A stretch of DNA of 64,000 bases from Bacteroidales bacterium. GTDB taxonomy: Bacteria; Bacteroidota; Bacteroidia; Bacteroidales; UBA932. The notes under the pieces were generated by a model. It was given only the letters and a program-made list of their open reading frames with translations, had not been told where the DNA came from and did no database searches. Shown piece after piece: positions 43,978-51,476 of this stretch. Both the position numbers and the translations under genes were made by a program. The stretch's first letter is position 1. Every line of letters begins with the position of its first letter. The DNA lies in the NCBI GenBank assembly GCA_017428325.1, contig JAFRRA010000001.1, forward strand, positions 62,001 through 126,000, given 5' to 3'.

Positions 43978-43985
43978 CAAAGATA
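43978..43985 (-). promoter_or_regulatory. -7 box for the Kdo/WaaP-like kinase gene
   Basis: Minus strand TATCTTTG, 20 bases before the ATG at 43958. Just downstream of the OmpA terminator hairpin. Confidence 0.4.
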
Positions 43986-43986
43986 T

Positions 43987-44022
43987 AAAAAAGGGGGTGA
44001 CCATTGAGCCATCCCCTTTTTG
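43987..44022 (-). terminator. Terminator after the second OmpA-family gene
   Basis: A-rich/G-rich left arm (AAAAAGGGG) and CCCCTTTTT right arm around a loop of about 16 bases; 15 bases beyond the stop at 44037. Confidence 0.7.
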
Positions 44023-44036
44023 TCTTTCAGGACTGA

Positions 44037-45263
44037 TTATTTGATCACAACTACGCGGTTGAGGGTCTTGTCAGTCTGGCTGAACTCCATAGTTCCGCCG
44101 AGATTCTTCTCAGCGAGCTTGTAGTTTCCGCCGCAAGCCTTGATAACGTTGAGAACTGCATCCAGACGAGCCTGGCCAAGTCTCTCGTTAGTCTTTGCAG
44201 AACCGGTTGCGCTGTCAGCAGCACCGTCGATCTCGAATACGCGATCCTTGTTGGATGCCATTGAGGTGTTTACGAAGTACTTGATGCTGTTAACCTGATC
44301 CTGGGTAAGGGTGCTCTTTCCAAGAGGGAAGTAAACTGCGAATGGGGCCGGGGTATACTTAACCTCGCCATCCTTGTAAACAACCTTCTGGCCGCCAACC
44401 TTAGCCTTCTCGGCGTCGATGTCGTCCTGGAGTTTCTTGTTCTTTGCGTTGATGTCTTCCAGAGCCTTGTTGAGGTCGTTGATCTTGCTGGTGAAAGGAG
44501 TAACATCAACAGCAGCGTGAGCCCTTGAGAACTCCCTGTTCCTGAACTGATAAGCAAGACCGAGGGCAATATTTGCAAAGTATTCCTGACGGGAACCTCT
44601 TGCCTCTGCGTCAAATCTCTGGTTAACAACAGTCTGGCTAATATCCAAGGTAAGATCCAATGCTGAGCATATACGAATCATATTGTACAGACCAACGGTT
44701 GTAGCAAGTTCGAAATTTTTATTGTGGTTATCAGGATCTGTTGCCATTGCAACACCTGCACCAAGATAAGGAGCAAAATCCCAGAATCTGTCAGCCCTGT
44801 ATCCGCCGATAGCGTTGGAAAGGTTCCACATCAGATCTCCTCTGAGATAATGGATGTTAAACTTCTGCTTGTAGCCCCAGTCATAGATATCAGCCTTGTC
44901 TACATAAGGGTTGCCGGACCATGCAGGAGGTTCAGGGGTAGCAGCCTTGTCATTATGATAGAAACCGTAAGTCTTGTTTCCATAATAACCGAGCCTGATA
45001 CCGAAGCTAGGAGTGATCCACTTTCCGATATAGCCCTGAATTGCTGGAGCGAACCTGTCCTTGAAACTAAGGTGGAGATCCTGCTCTCCCTGATAGTAGT
45101 TAACACCACCGGCTACACCGATGAATACATTGTCAAACAGACGGTTGGTCTCATAAGGACCTCTAATAGTCTGAGCCTCTGCGCCTTTAATTACCTGAGC
45201 GTTTGCATTTGCAAAAGCAACTACGCAGACGGCAACAGTCACAAACAATTTTTTAATGTTCAT
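44037..45263 (-). CDS. OmpA-family outer membrane protein, copy 2
   Basis: A 408-residue protein with signal MNIKKLFVTVAVCVVAFANANA, an eight-stranded-type beta-barrel half (NVFIGVAGGVNYYQGEQDL, YIGKWITPSFGIRLGYYG, GLYNMIRICSALDLTLDIS), a coiled linker (NKALEDINAKNKKLQDDID) and a C-terminal OmpA peptidoglycan-binding domain (FAVYFPLGKSTLTQDQVNSI, GAADSATGSAKTNERLGQAR, LNRVVVIK). The start at 45263 is chosen over an upstream extension because it carries the signal. Paralogue of the next gene (copy 1), with the same domain order and closely similar sequence. It would link outer membrane and cell wall. Has its own promoter and terminator. Confidence 0.92.
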   Translation of the reverse strand: MNIKKLFVTVAVCVVAFANANAQVIKGAEAQTIRGPYETNRLFDNVFIGVAGGVNYYQGEQDLHLSFKDRFAPAIQGYIGKWITPSFGIRLGYYGNKTYGFYHNDKAATPEPPAWSGNPYVDKADIYDWGYKQKFNIHYLRGDLMWNLSNAIGGYRADRFWDFAPYLGAGVAMATDPDNHNKNFELATTVGLYNMIRICSALDLTLDISQTVVNQRFDAEARGSRQEYFANIALGLAYQFRNREFSRAHAAVDVTPFTSKINDLNKALEDINAKNKKLQDDIDAEKAKVGGQKVVYKDGEVKYTPAPFAVYFPLGKSTLTQDQVNSIKYFVNTSMASNKDRVFEIDGAADSATGSAKTNERLGQARLDAVLNVIKACGGNYKLAEKNLGGTMEFSQTDKTLNRVVVIK

Positions 45264-45305
45264 ATTATGATAATTTTTAGGTTTATATTTCATTATCAGC
45301 ATCTG

Positions 45306-45336
45306 CAAATATAAACATAATTTCCAATAAAACAAA
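45306..45336 (-). promoter_or_regulatory. Promoter of OmpA copy 2
   Basis: Minus strand TTTG (45336-45333) and TATATTTG (45313-45306), exactly 19 bases apart. The -33 box overlaps the upstream gene's terminator stem. Leader of about 35-40 bases. Confidence 0.75.
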
Positions 45337-45362
45337 AGGGTCGGCATTTCGCCGACCCTTTT
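45334..45362 (-). terminator. Terminator after OmpA copy 1
   Basis: A perfect 12-base stem, AAAAGGGTCGGC / GCCGACCCTTTT, with a 5-base loop; 20 bases after the stop at 45383. Confidence 0.85.
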
Positions 45363-45382
45363 TTCCATTTGACAAGGTTTAA

Positions 45383-46585
45383 TTACCTGATCACAACAAC
45401 ACGGTTGAGAGTCTTGTCAGTCTTGCTGAACTCGTCAGTTCCACCAAGGTTCTTGTCAGCAATCTTGTAGTTGCCGCCACAGCTCTTGATGATTCCGAGA
45501 ACTGCATCCAGACGTGCCTGGCCGAGTTTCTCGTTGGTCTTTGCTGAACCAGTTGCGCTGTCAGCTGCACCTACGATCTCGAAGGTACGGTCCTTGTTGG
45601 ATGCCATAGCAGTCTCAACAAAGTACTTGATGCTGTTCTTCTGGGCAGGAGTAAGAGTGCTCTTGCCGAGTGGGAAGTAAACTGCGAATGGAGAAGGAAC
45701 AACCTTGGTCTCACCGTCCTTGATGATAACCTTCTCGCCCTTATCCTTTGCCTTCTCTGCGTCGAGGTCTGCCTGGAGCTTCTTGTTGAGCTCGTTAGCA
45801 TCGTTCAGAAGCTTGTTCAGATCCTTGATCTTGTTGTTGTAAGGAGTAACGTCTACAGGAGCGTGAGCTCTTGAGAACTCTCTGTTCTTGAACTGATATG
45901 CAAGACCGAGAGCTGCAGAAGCCATACCTTCTCTGCGGTGACCGCCTACCTGACCGTCATATCTCTGGTTTACAACAGACAAGTTAACATCCAAAGTAAC
46001 ATCCAGAGCCTTAGCAATACGGAACATGTTGTAAATACCGGCTGTTACTGCAAGTTCAGTGTTCTTTGCATAATTGCCAAGAGCATCCTTCTTGGTAGCC
46101 TTGTTCCACATAACACCTGCACCGAGGTAAGGAGCGATATCCCAGAATCTGTCAGCCCTGTAGCCACCGATTGCATTGGAAATATTCCACATGAGATCAC
46201 CTCTTACATAGTTCTGATGGAACTTCTGAGTAAGAGGAAGGCCAAGACCATTAGCTTCAGGAATTGTATAGCCATTGATAACGTTAGCATAACCCTTAGC
46301 CTCGATACCATAGTAACCGAGTCTAATACCTACAGATGGGGTTATCCACTTTCCGATATAACCCTGAACCGCAGGAGCAAGTCTCTTGCTGAAGTCCATC
46401 TTCTGGTCATACTCACCCATGTACAGGTTAACACCACCGGCTGCGCCGATGAATACGTTGTCAAAGAGACGGTTAGTCTCGTAAGGGCCTCTGAGAGTCT
46501 GAGCCTCTGCACCCTTTACAACCTGCGCATTTACGCTAGCTGCAGCTACAACGCAAATGGCAACTGTCAAAAAGAATTTCTTCAT
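45383..46585 (-). CDS. OmpA-family outer membrane protein, copy 1
   Basis: A 400-residue paralogue of copy 2: signal MKKFFLTVAICVVAAASVNA, barrel half (NVFIGAAGGVNLYMGEYDQ, YIGKWITPSVGIRLGYYG, RADRFWDIAPYLGAGV), linker (NKLLNDANELNKKLQADLD) and C-terminal OmpA domain (FAVYFPLGKSTLTPAQKNSI, GAADSATGSAKTNEKLGQAR). An in-frame ATG two codons before is the alternative start. Transcribed from a well-matched promoter at 46670-46700 with a leader of about 75 bases that contains a hairpin (46634-46653). Probably a major outer membrane porin-like protein. Confidence 0.92.
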   Translation of the reverse strand: MKKFFLTVAICVVAAASVNAQVVKGAEAQTLRGPYETNRLFDNVFIGAAGGVNLYMGEYDQKMDFSKRLAPAVQGYIGKWITPSVGIRLGYYGIEAKGYANVINGYTIPEANGLGLPLTQKFHQNYVRGDLMWNISNAIGGYRADRFWDIAPYLGAGVMWNKATKKDALGNYAKNTELAVTAGIYNMFRIAKALDVTLDVNLSVVNQRYDGQVGGHRREGMASAALGLAYQFKNREFSRAHAPVDVTPYNNKIKDLNKLLNDANELNKKLQADLDAEKAKDKGEKVIIKDGETKVVPSPFAVYFPLGKSTLTPAQKNSIKYFVETAMASNKDRTFEIVGAADSATGSAKTNEKLGQARLDAVLGIIKSCGGNYKIADKNLGGTDEFSKTDKTLNRVVVIR

Positions 46586-46633
46586 AGTCATTTAAATGAT
46601 TTATGTAAATAGTTAAATTTCTGTTGTTTGGGC

Positions 46634-46653
46634 TATGTTGCACGCGCAACATA
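46634..46653 (-). other. Hairpin in the leader of OmpA copy 1
   Basis: Stem TATGTTGC/GCAACATA with a 4-base loop (8 base pairs) in the 5' leader, about 50 bases before the ATG. No U-rich tail, so not a terminator; may stabilise the message as known for E. coli ompA leaders. Confidence 0.55.
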
Positions 46654-46669
46654 TGTCTACAATCAAAGG

Positions 46670-46700
46670 CAAATATATGAATAATTCCACATTATTCAAA
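46670..46700 (-). promoter_or_regulatory. Promoter of OmpA copy 1
   Basis: Minus strand TTTG (46700-46697) and TATATTTG (46677-46670), exactly 19 bases apart, the consensus spacing. Confidence 0.75.
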
Positions 46701-46735
46701 AAAATCGGATTATTTTTTCGCTGTTTTTGTGTGTT

Positions 46736-49546
46736 TTATTCGGGATCTACCTTGACAGTCAGTCTGTTATGCTTGTTTACCACCATTTTTGCAGCATTCT
46801 GCACGTTTTCCTTCGTAACATTCTTGTCAATAATCTCATCCGTAAGGTTCATGTCATAACCGTAAAGATAGTACTGCTCCAGCAGATTTCCCCAGTAGGA
46901 CGGATTCTTCTTGGATTCAGGAATATTCTTCTTCATCATCTCGATGGTCTTGCCCAGCTCCTCGTCTGTAGGGCCTTCCGCAGCAAGGTTTTCTATACCT
47001 TTATATACTTTCTCCAATAGAACAGGAGCCTTGTCCTTGCCGGTTTCGAAGGAAACGCCAAAGTAATATCTCTCGTTTGGCAGAGGAGAAACGTGTCCGC
47101 TTACTCTCGGACTGTAGGTTCCGCCGTCTTCCTCCCTGAGGGAAGCAATGTAGCGCATATTCATTATGTAGGTCATGGCGCGGTTGATGGCGCTGTTCTC
47201 GATATTCTTTTCCATAGGACCCTGATAGAGAACGCTTGCGTAAGTGTTAGGGTTCTCCATCTTGATTTCCTTGGCCACAAGGTTTTCCCCGTCTGCAGGA
47301 TAAAGCTTGTGGTCAACCATTGCCCTTGGCTTCTTTGACTTTACAGGAAGGGAAGCGATATACTTTTCTACCAGAGGCTTAACTGTTTCTGGGTCAAAGT
47401 CACCGACAACAAACAGCTTCGCACCGACCGCATCTCCGAAGAGCATTGCGTTACCCTTGTTGATGGCATCTGCGGAAACCTTCTCCAGAAGTTCCGAGCC
47501 AAACATTGTGGTTCTCGGGCTGTTATTTGTCTCGGCTGCAGCGCGGAGCATTTCATACTGGTACTCCGGATTGCTTCCCAGGTTGGCGGCGATGGTCTTC
47601 ATCTGGCCCATTGTGGTCTCGAACTCCTTGGCATCGCATCTCGGCTCGGTAAAGAACAGGTATATCAGCTGGAGGGTGGTCTCAATGTCCTTGTTGGAAG
47701 ATGAAGCGTTGACTCCGCTGTGGGTGTCATTAACATAATTACTTACGGAAACATTCTTTCCTGCAAGCATCTTGCGGACGGTGTTGGCCGGGAACTGGCC
47801 CACTCCGGCGTTTGAAGTGTAGAAATAACGAACGTTGTCATCAAAGCTTGGAAGAAGTTCCTGCGGAAGCATGGACTTTCCTCCGTCCTGGATCAGGGTA
47901 AAGGATACTATGTCCTTGCGTACATCAGTAGGATAAACATATACCATAACACCATTGCTCAGGGTCCAGACCTTGCTTCCAATGTAACCGTCCTCCTCTT
48001 TCTTGACCTTGCCGGCCTTGATCTTGGAGGCATCCAGGAAATCCTTGGCGATCTCCTCAACCTGAGGAGCTGCAACCTCAGCCTTGAGCGCATTGCCGAA
48101 AAGTTCGACCAGCCCTGCCTCGGAAGGAAATGCCCCGGCATCCTTGGTGGCTCCGGTAAGGAAGAGCACACTGTTCTTCAGAGACACGAAAGAACCGCCC
48201 TGGGAAAACATCTGGTTAATCATATCCACATTAAGCATTCCAAGCATCTGCTTTGCCATCGCGTTCAGGGTTGCAGGCTCGCAGTAAGGCTCATTGTTGA
48301 GGAAATACTGCACAATCTGATTGGCCAACTGAGCGTTTGTGCGGGTTGCAGCCCTGTCTTCAGCGGCCTGATAGCCTCTCAGAAGGGAAGCCTTGGCCCT
48401 GTCGAACTCGTCTGCGGTGAATCCGTACTTTTCTGCCTGGCGGGCAATACCCACAACTGTATTAATTGCATCCTCGATCCTGTTGTCCTTGACAGCAATT
48501 CCAAGAATACCCGCATCCATAGTCTCGGAGACATTCTGGTCAAAATAATTTGCCTGTATAAATGGAGCGTCAGCCTTCTTTGAGGCGTCTGAAAGCCTCT
48601 CATTGAGCATAGAAGACACCAGACGCTTTACGGCGTTGATCATAAAATACTGAGGAGTGGTCCTCATCGCCTTAGGGAGGGCTTTCTCCTTGGTAATCAT
48701 CATAAGCTGGGTGTTGCTGATTTCAGGATCGGAGAATACCAGGGAGAGAGGCTCCTCATTGTCCGGAACGGCTATAACTTCCTTAACCGGCTCAACCTCT
48801 TTCTTGGGAATCACGCTGAAATACTCCTTGATCTTTCCCTCAATATAATCAGGATCAACATCGCCGACAACGATTATAGCCTGGTTCCCAGGATAGTACC
48901 AGGTTTTGTAGAAATCCACGAGCTCCTGAGGGTTGAAGGTGGAAAGGCACTGCTCGTCACCGATGACATTGCAATCGGCATACTTGGTTCCCTTGAACAG
49001 GACCTTGAAGAGAGCCTCCTGCTGCCTTCTCTGGGCGGTGTTGCCGCTTCTCCACTCTTCGATGATGACACCTCTTTCCTTCTCCACCTCGTCAAAGTCG
49101 TTGGTAACGAATGCCGCGTCGTTCTGAAGGATAACCAGAGCGGTATCCATAAGGAACTGCCTGTCTGTAGGGATGGTGCTGAGAGTGTATACGGTGCTCT
49201 CCACTCCGGTCATCGCGTTGATGTTGGCTCCGAAGATCAGACCGTTCCTTTCCAGGTAGCTCATCATGGTGTTGCCAGGGAAATCCTTGTTTCCGTTGAA
49301 GCACATATGCTCCAGGAAGTGCGCCAGACCTCTCTGTGCAGGAGTCTCGTTGATGGCTCCCACATTGGTGGCGATATAGAACTCGGCCCTTTTCTCAGGG
49401 TTTGCGTTCTGTCTTATGAAATAAGTAAGTCCGTTGTCCAGCTTGCCCACCCTTACTGCAGGGTCCAGAGGCATCTGCTGCATCTGCTGGGAATATCCTC
49501 CGATGCACATAAGCATCAGCGAGAACAGAAAAATAAGTTTCTTCAT
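46736..49546 (-). CDS. M16 family zinc protease (PqqL-like), exported
   Basis: A 936-residue exported zinc peptidase of the pitrilysin family. Signal MKKLIFLFSLMLMCIGGYSQ from the ATG at 49546; the longer reading would run into the rpsF leader. Zinc site HFLEH near residue 75, with the distal Glu in DEVEKERGVIIEEW about 75 residues later. Three more inactive-type repeats follow, as expected for the long four-domain form (similar in size to E. coli PqqL/YddC), ending in VVNKHNRLTVKVDPE. Probably degrades small peptides in the periplasm. Confidence 0.92.
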   Translation of the reverse strand: MKKLIFLFSLMLMCIGGYSQQMQQMPLDPAVRVGKLDNGLTYFIRQNANPEKRAEFYIATNVGAINETPAQRGLAHFLEHMCFNGNKDFPGNTMMSYLERNGLIFGANINAMTGVESTVYTLSTIPTDRQFLMDTALVILQNDAAFVTNDFDEVEKERGVIIEEWRSGNTAQRRQQEALFKVLFKGTKYADCNVIGDEQCLSTFNPQELVDFYKTWYYPGNQAIIVVGDVDPDYIEGKIKEYFSVIPKKEVEPVKEVIAVPDNEEPLSLVFSDPEISNTQLMMITKEKALPKAMRTTPQYFMINAVKRLVSSMLNERLSDASKKADAPFIQANYFDQNVSETMDAGILGIAVKDNRIEDAINTVVGIARQAEKYGFTADEFDRAKASLLRGYQAAEDRAATRTNAQLANQIVQYFLNNEPYCEPATLNAMAKQMLGMLNVDMINQMFSQGGSFVSLKNSVLFLTGATKDAGAFPSEAGLVELFGNALKAEVAAPQVEEIAKDFLDASKIKAGKVKKEEDGYIGSKVWTLSNGVMVYVYPTDVRKDIVSFTLIQDGGKSMLPQELLPSFDDNVRYFYTSNAGVGQFPANTVRKMLAGKNVSVSNYVNDTHSGVNASSSNKDIETTLQLIYLFFTEPRCDAKEFETTMGQMKTIAANLGSNPEYQYEMLRAAAETNNSPRTTMFGSELLEKVSADAINKGNAMLFGDAVGAKLFVVGDFDPETVKPLVEKYIASLPVKSKKPRAMVDHKLYPADGENLVAKEIKMENPNTYASVLYQGPMEKNIENSAINRAMTYIMNMRYIASLREEDGGTYSPRVSGHVSPLPNERYYFGVSFETGKDKAPVLLEKVYKGIENLAAEGPTDEELGKTIEMMKKNIPESKKNPSYWGNLLEQYYLYGYDMNLTDEIIDKNVTKENVQNAAKMVVNKHNRLTVKVDPE

Positions 49547-49594
49547 TTTATGATGTTTTAATTGTTTGCCGTTTATAAGACGCATCAAGGATTG

Positions 49595-49602
49595 CAAAAC
49601 TA
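49595..49602 (-). promoter_or_regulatory. -7 box for the M16 protease gene
   Basis: Minus strand TAGTTTTG; the -33 place has TTTC 19 bases upstream, one mismatch. Confidence 0.45.
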
Positions 49603-49660
49603 CACTATTTTTCCCCTTTTTGAAACTGTCCCGTACAAAATGTGCATTATTGCTCCGCGA

Positions 49661-49691
49661 TTTGGAGGTATGAGACTTTTTGTTATCTTTG
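49661..49691 (+). promoter_or_regulatory. Promoter of rpsF-rpsR-rplI
   Basis: TTTG (49661-49664), 19 bases, TATCTTTG (49684-49691): full consensus. Leader of about 30 bases before the ATG at 49723. Confidence 0.8.
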
Positions 49692-49722
49692 CAGCCCATT
49701 TACAAACAAAACACAATTAGAG

Positions 49723-50097
49723 ATGTTAAAGAATTACGAAACCGTTTTCATTGCAACTCCCGTTTTGTCTGAAGCTCAGATGAAGGAAACGGCGGCCAAA
49801 TACATCTCCCTTATAAAGGAGAAAGGCGGCGCAGTTGTCAGTGAAGAGGATTGGGGCCTGAAGAAACTCGCCTACCCGATCCAGAAGAAGACCTCCGGTT
49901 TCTACCATCTGGTAGAATTCCAGGCAGAACCGTCTTTCATAGACGTACTCGAGACCCAGTATCGCAGAGATGAGAGAATCATCCGTTTCCTCACCTTCGC
50001 AATGGACAAGGATGCTGTGGCCTATGCAGAAAAGAGAAGGGCAAACTGGGCAGCCAAGAAGAACGCTGCTGCAGAAAAGAAAGAGAACAACCAGTAA
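49723..50097 (+). CDS. rpsF: Ribosomal protein bS6
   Basis: A 124-residue small-subunit protein that pairs with bS18 on the 30S platform. Begins [20 protein letters not shown]; continues [20 protein letters not shown] and [19 protein letters not shown], with [10 protein letters not shown] near the end and a charged Lys/Ala tail. The ATG at 49723 is used because it gives the family N-terminus and follows the promoter. First gene of rpsF-rpsR-rplI. Confidence 0.97.
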   Translation: MLKNYETVFIATPVLSEAQMKETAAKYISLIKEKGGAVVSEEDWGLKKLAYPIQKKTSGFYHLVEFQAEPSFIDVLETQYRRDERIIRFLTFAMDKDAVAYAEKRRANWAAKKNAAAEKKENNQ

Positions 50098-50111
50098 CAG
50101 GAGGAAGAATT

Positions 50112-50390
50112 ATGGCACAGAGAAATGAAGAAAATGCAGATATCCGCTATCTGAACCCTGTTACCGTAGAGGTAAAGAAGAAGAAGTACTGCCGTTTCAA
50201 GAAGGCAGGAATCAAGTATGTAGATTATAAGGATGCAGAGTTCCTGAAGAAGTTCCTCAACGAGCAGGGAAAGATCCTTCCTAGGCGTCTGACCGGAACT
50301 TCCCTGAAATTCCAGAAGAAAGTGGCTCAGGCTATCAAGCGTGCCCGTCACATTGCTTTGCTCCCTTACGTTACTGACCTTTTGAAATAA
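50112..50390 (+). CDS. rpsR: Ribosomal protein bS18
   Basis: A 92-residue small-subunit protein. Family core: [40 protein letters not shown] and [21 protein letters not shown] single Cys (YCRF) where zinc-binding forms have more. An AGGAGG at 50099-50104, 7 bases before the ATG, is a clear Shine-Dalgarno, unusual in this window. Confidence 0.97.
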   Translation: MAQRNEENADIRYLNPVTVEVKKKKYCRFKKAGIKYVDYKDAEFLKKFLNEQGKILPRRLTGTSLKFQKKVAQAIKRARHIALLPYVTDLLK

Positions 50391-50402
50391 GGAGGAGAGA
50401 TT

Positions 50403-50888
50403 ATGGAAGTTATTCTTAAGGAAGATGTCCGCAAACTTGGACACAAGAACGACATCGTTACCGTAAAAGACGGTTACGCAAACAATTTCCTTTTCCCTCA
50501 GGGACTTGCAATTCTGGCAACCGCATCTGCAAAGAAGCAGCTCGCCGAGACTCTCAAGCAGAGGGCCCACAAGGAGGAGAAGCTTGTCGCCGATGCAAAG
50601 GCAGTGGCTGAGAAGGTCAACGGCATCACCGTAACCATCCCTACCAAAGTCAGCCAGAGCGGAAAGATCTACGGTTCTGTAAACAACATCCAGGTAGCCG
50701 AGGCTCTCGCAGCTCTCGGATACGAGATCGACAGAAGGAAGATCGAGCTCAAGGATGCTGACAAGATTTCTGAAATCGGAAGCTACGAGGCTCTCATTGA
50801 CATCTACAGAGGTGTCGAGGCAACCGTAAAGGTAAACGTAGTTGACGAGGAAGGAAAGGTTACAGAAAAGAAAGAGGCTGCTGAATAA
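50403..50888 (+). CDS. rplI: Ribosomal protein bL9
   Basis: A 161-residue large-subunit protein: N-domain MEVILKEDVRKLGHKNDIVT with GYANNFLFPQGLA, long connecting helix, C-domain ITVTIPTKVSQSGKIYGSVN and IGSYEALIDIYRGVEATVKV. Slightly longer than E. coli bL9 (149) through an acidic tail (EGKVTEKKEAAE). AGGAGG (50390-50395) overlaps the rpsR stop and sits 7 bases before the ATG. Confidence 0.97.
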   Translation: MEVILKEDVRKLGHKNDIVTVKDGYANNFLFPQGLAILATASAKKQLAETLKQRAHKEEKLVADAKAVAEKVNGITVTIPTKVSQSGKIYGSVNNIQVAEALAALGYEIDRRKIELKDADKISEIGSYEALIDIYRGVEATVKVNVVDEEGKVTEKKEAAE

Positions 50889-50905
50889 TTTTTCTCAGCG
50901 ACTCG

Positions 50906-50947
50906 AAAAAAGAAACGGCTTCGGATTTCCCGGAGCCGTTTTCTTTT
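50906..50947 (+). terminator. Terminator after rplI
   Basis: Imperfect long stem (AAAGAAACGGCTTCGG / CCGGAGCCGTTTTCTTT) with a 5-base loop and T-rich end. It would also serve the Lys-rich gene on the minus strand, which stops at 50965. Confidence 0.8.
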
Positions 50948-50964
50948 AAGGAAACAAGGTCAAC

Positions 50965-51447
50965 TTATTTCTTTACAGGAGCCTTCTTAACAGCTGGCTT
51001 CTTTGCAACAGGTTTCTTTACAACTGGCTTCTTTGCGGCAACTTTCTTTGCCACTTCAGCCTTCTTTGCAACAACAGCCTTCTTAACGTCAGCCTTCTTT
51101 GCAACGATAGCCTTCTTTACAGCGCCCTTCTTTGCAACTACGGCTTTCTTTACAGCAGCCTTCTTTGCAACAACGGCTTTCTTTACAGCAGCCTTCTTTG
51201 CAACAACGGCCTTCTTAACGGCAGCTTTCTTTGCAACTACAGCCTTCTTGACGGCAGCGACTTTCTTTTCAACCTTCTTCTCTACCTTCTTTACATCTTT
51301 CTTAACCTCAGCGACCTTCTTTGCAACAGCCTTCTTTACTGGAGCGGCTTTCTTTGCAGGGGCTTTCTTTACAGCTGGCTTTGCAGCTGGTTTCGGGGCG
51401 GCCTTCTTAGGCTCAGCCTTCTTTACAGGAGCTTTTTTTGTTACCAT
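50965..51447 (-). CDS. Histone H1-like Lys/Ala-rich protein
   Basis: A 160-residue protein made almost only of Lys, Ala, Val and Pro, resembling histone H1 tails and bacterial H1-like proteins such as Hc1/AlgP tails. Residues 66-131 are six copies of an 11-residue unit (VKKAVVAKKAA). It is expected to bind DNA or RNA by charge. The ATG at 51447 (MVTKKAPVKKAEPKK) is used; a longer reading upstream runs into pepD. Follows pepD by 29 bases, so likely shares its transcript. Role in nucleoid structure is inferred from composition. Confidence 0.7.
   Translation of the reverse strand: MVTKKAPVKKAEPKKAAPKPAAKPAVKKAPAKKAAPVKKAVAKKVAEVKKDVKKVEKKVEKKVAAVKKAVVAKKAAVKKAVVAKKAAVKKAVVAKKAAVKKAVVAKKGAVKKAIVAKKADVKKAVVAKKAEVAKKVAAKKPVVKKPVAKKPAVKKAPVKK
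51055..51252 (-). repeat. Six tandem 33-base repeats in the Lys-rich gene
   Basis: Six in-frame 33-base units coding an 11-residue Lys/Ala/Val repeat; the first three are near identical, later ones drift (AAV to GAV, ADV, AEV). Length may vary between strains through slippage. Confidence 0.85.
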
Positions 51448-51476
51448 AATGTTTTTTGTATTAAGAGTTAGTGATG

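Noticed and set aside
46700-46735. Weak A/T-rich inverted repeat as terminator of the M16 protease gene
   Set aside because: The pairing is only poly-A with poly-T and overlaps the OmpA promoter; not convincing.
51055-51252. 33-base repeats as a CRISPR array
   Set aside because: The units are directly adjacent with no spacers and code an in-frame 11-residue repeat in a Lys-rich protein.
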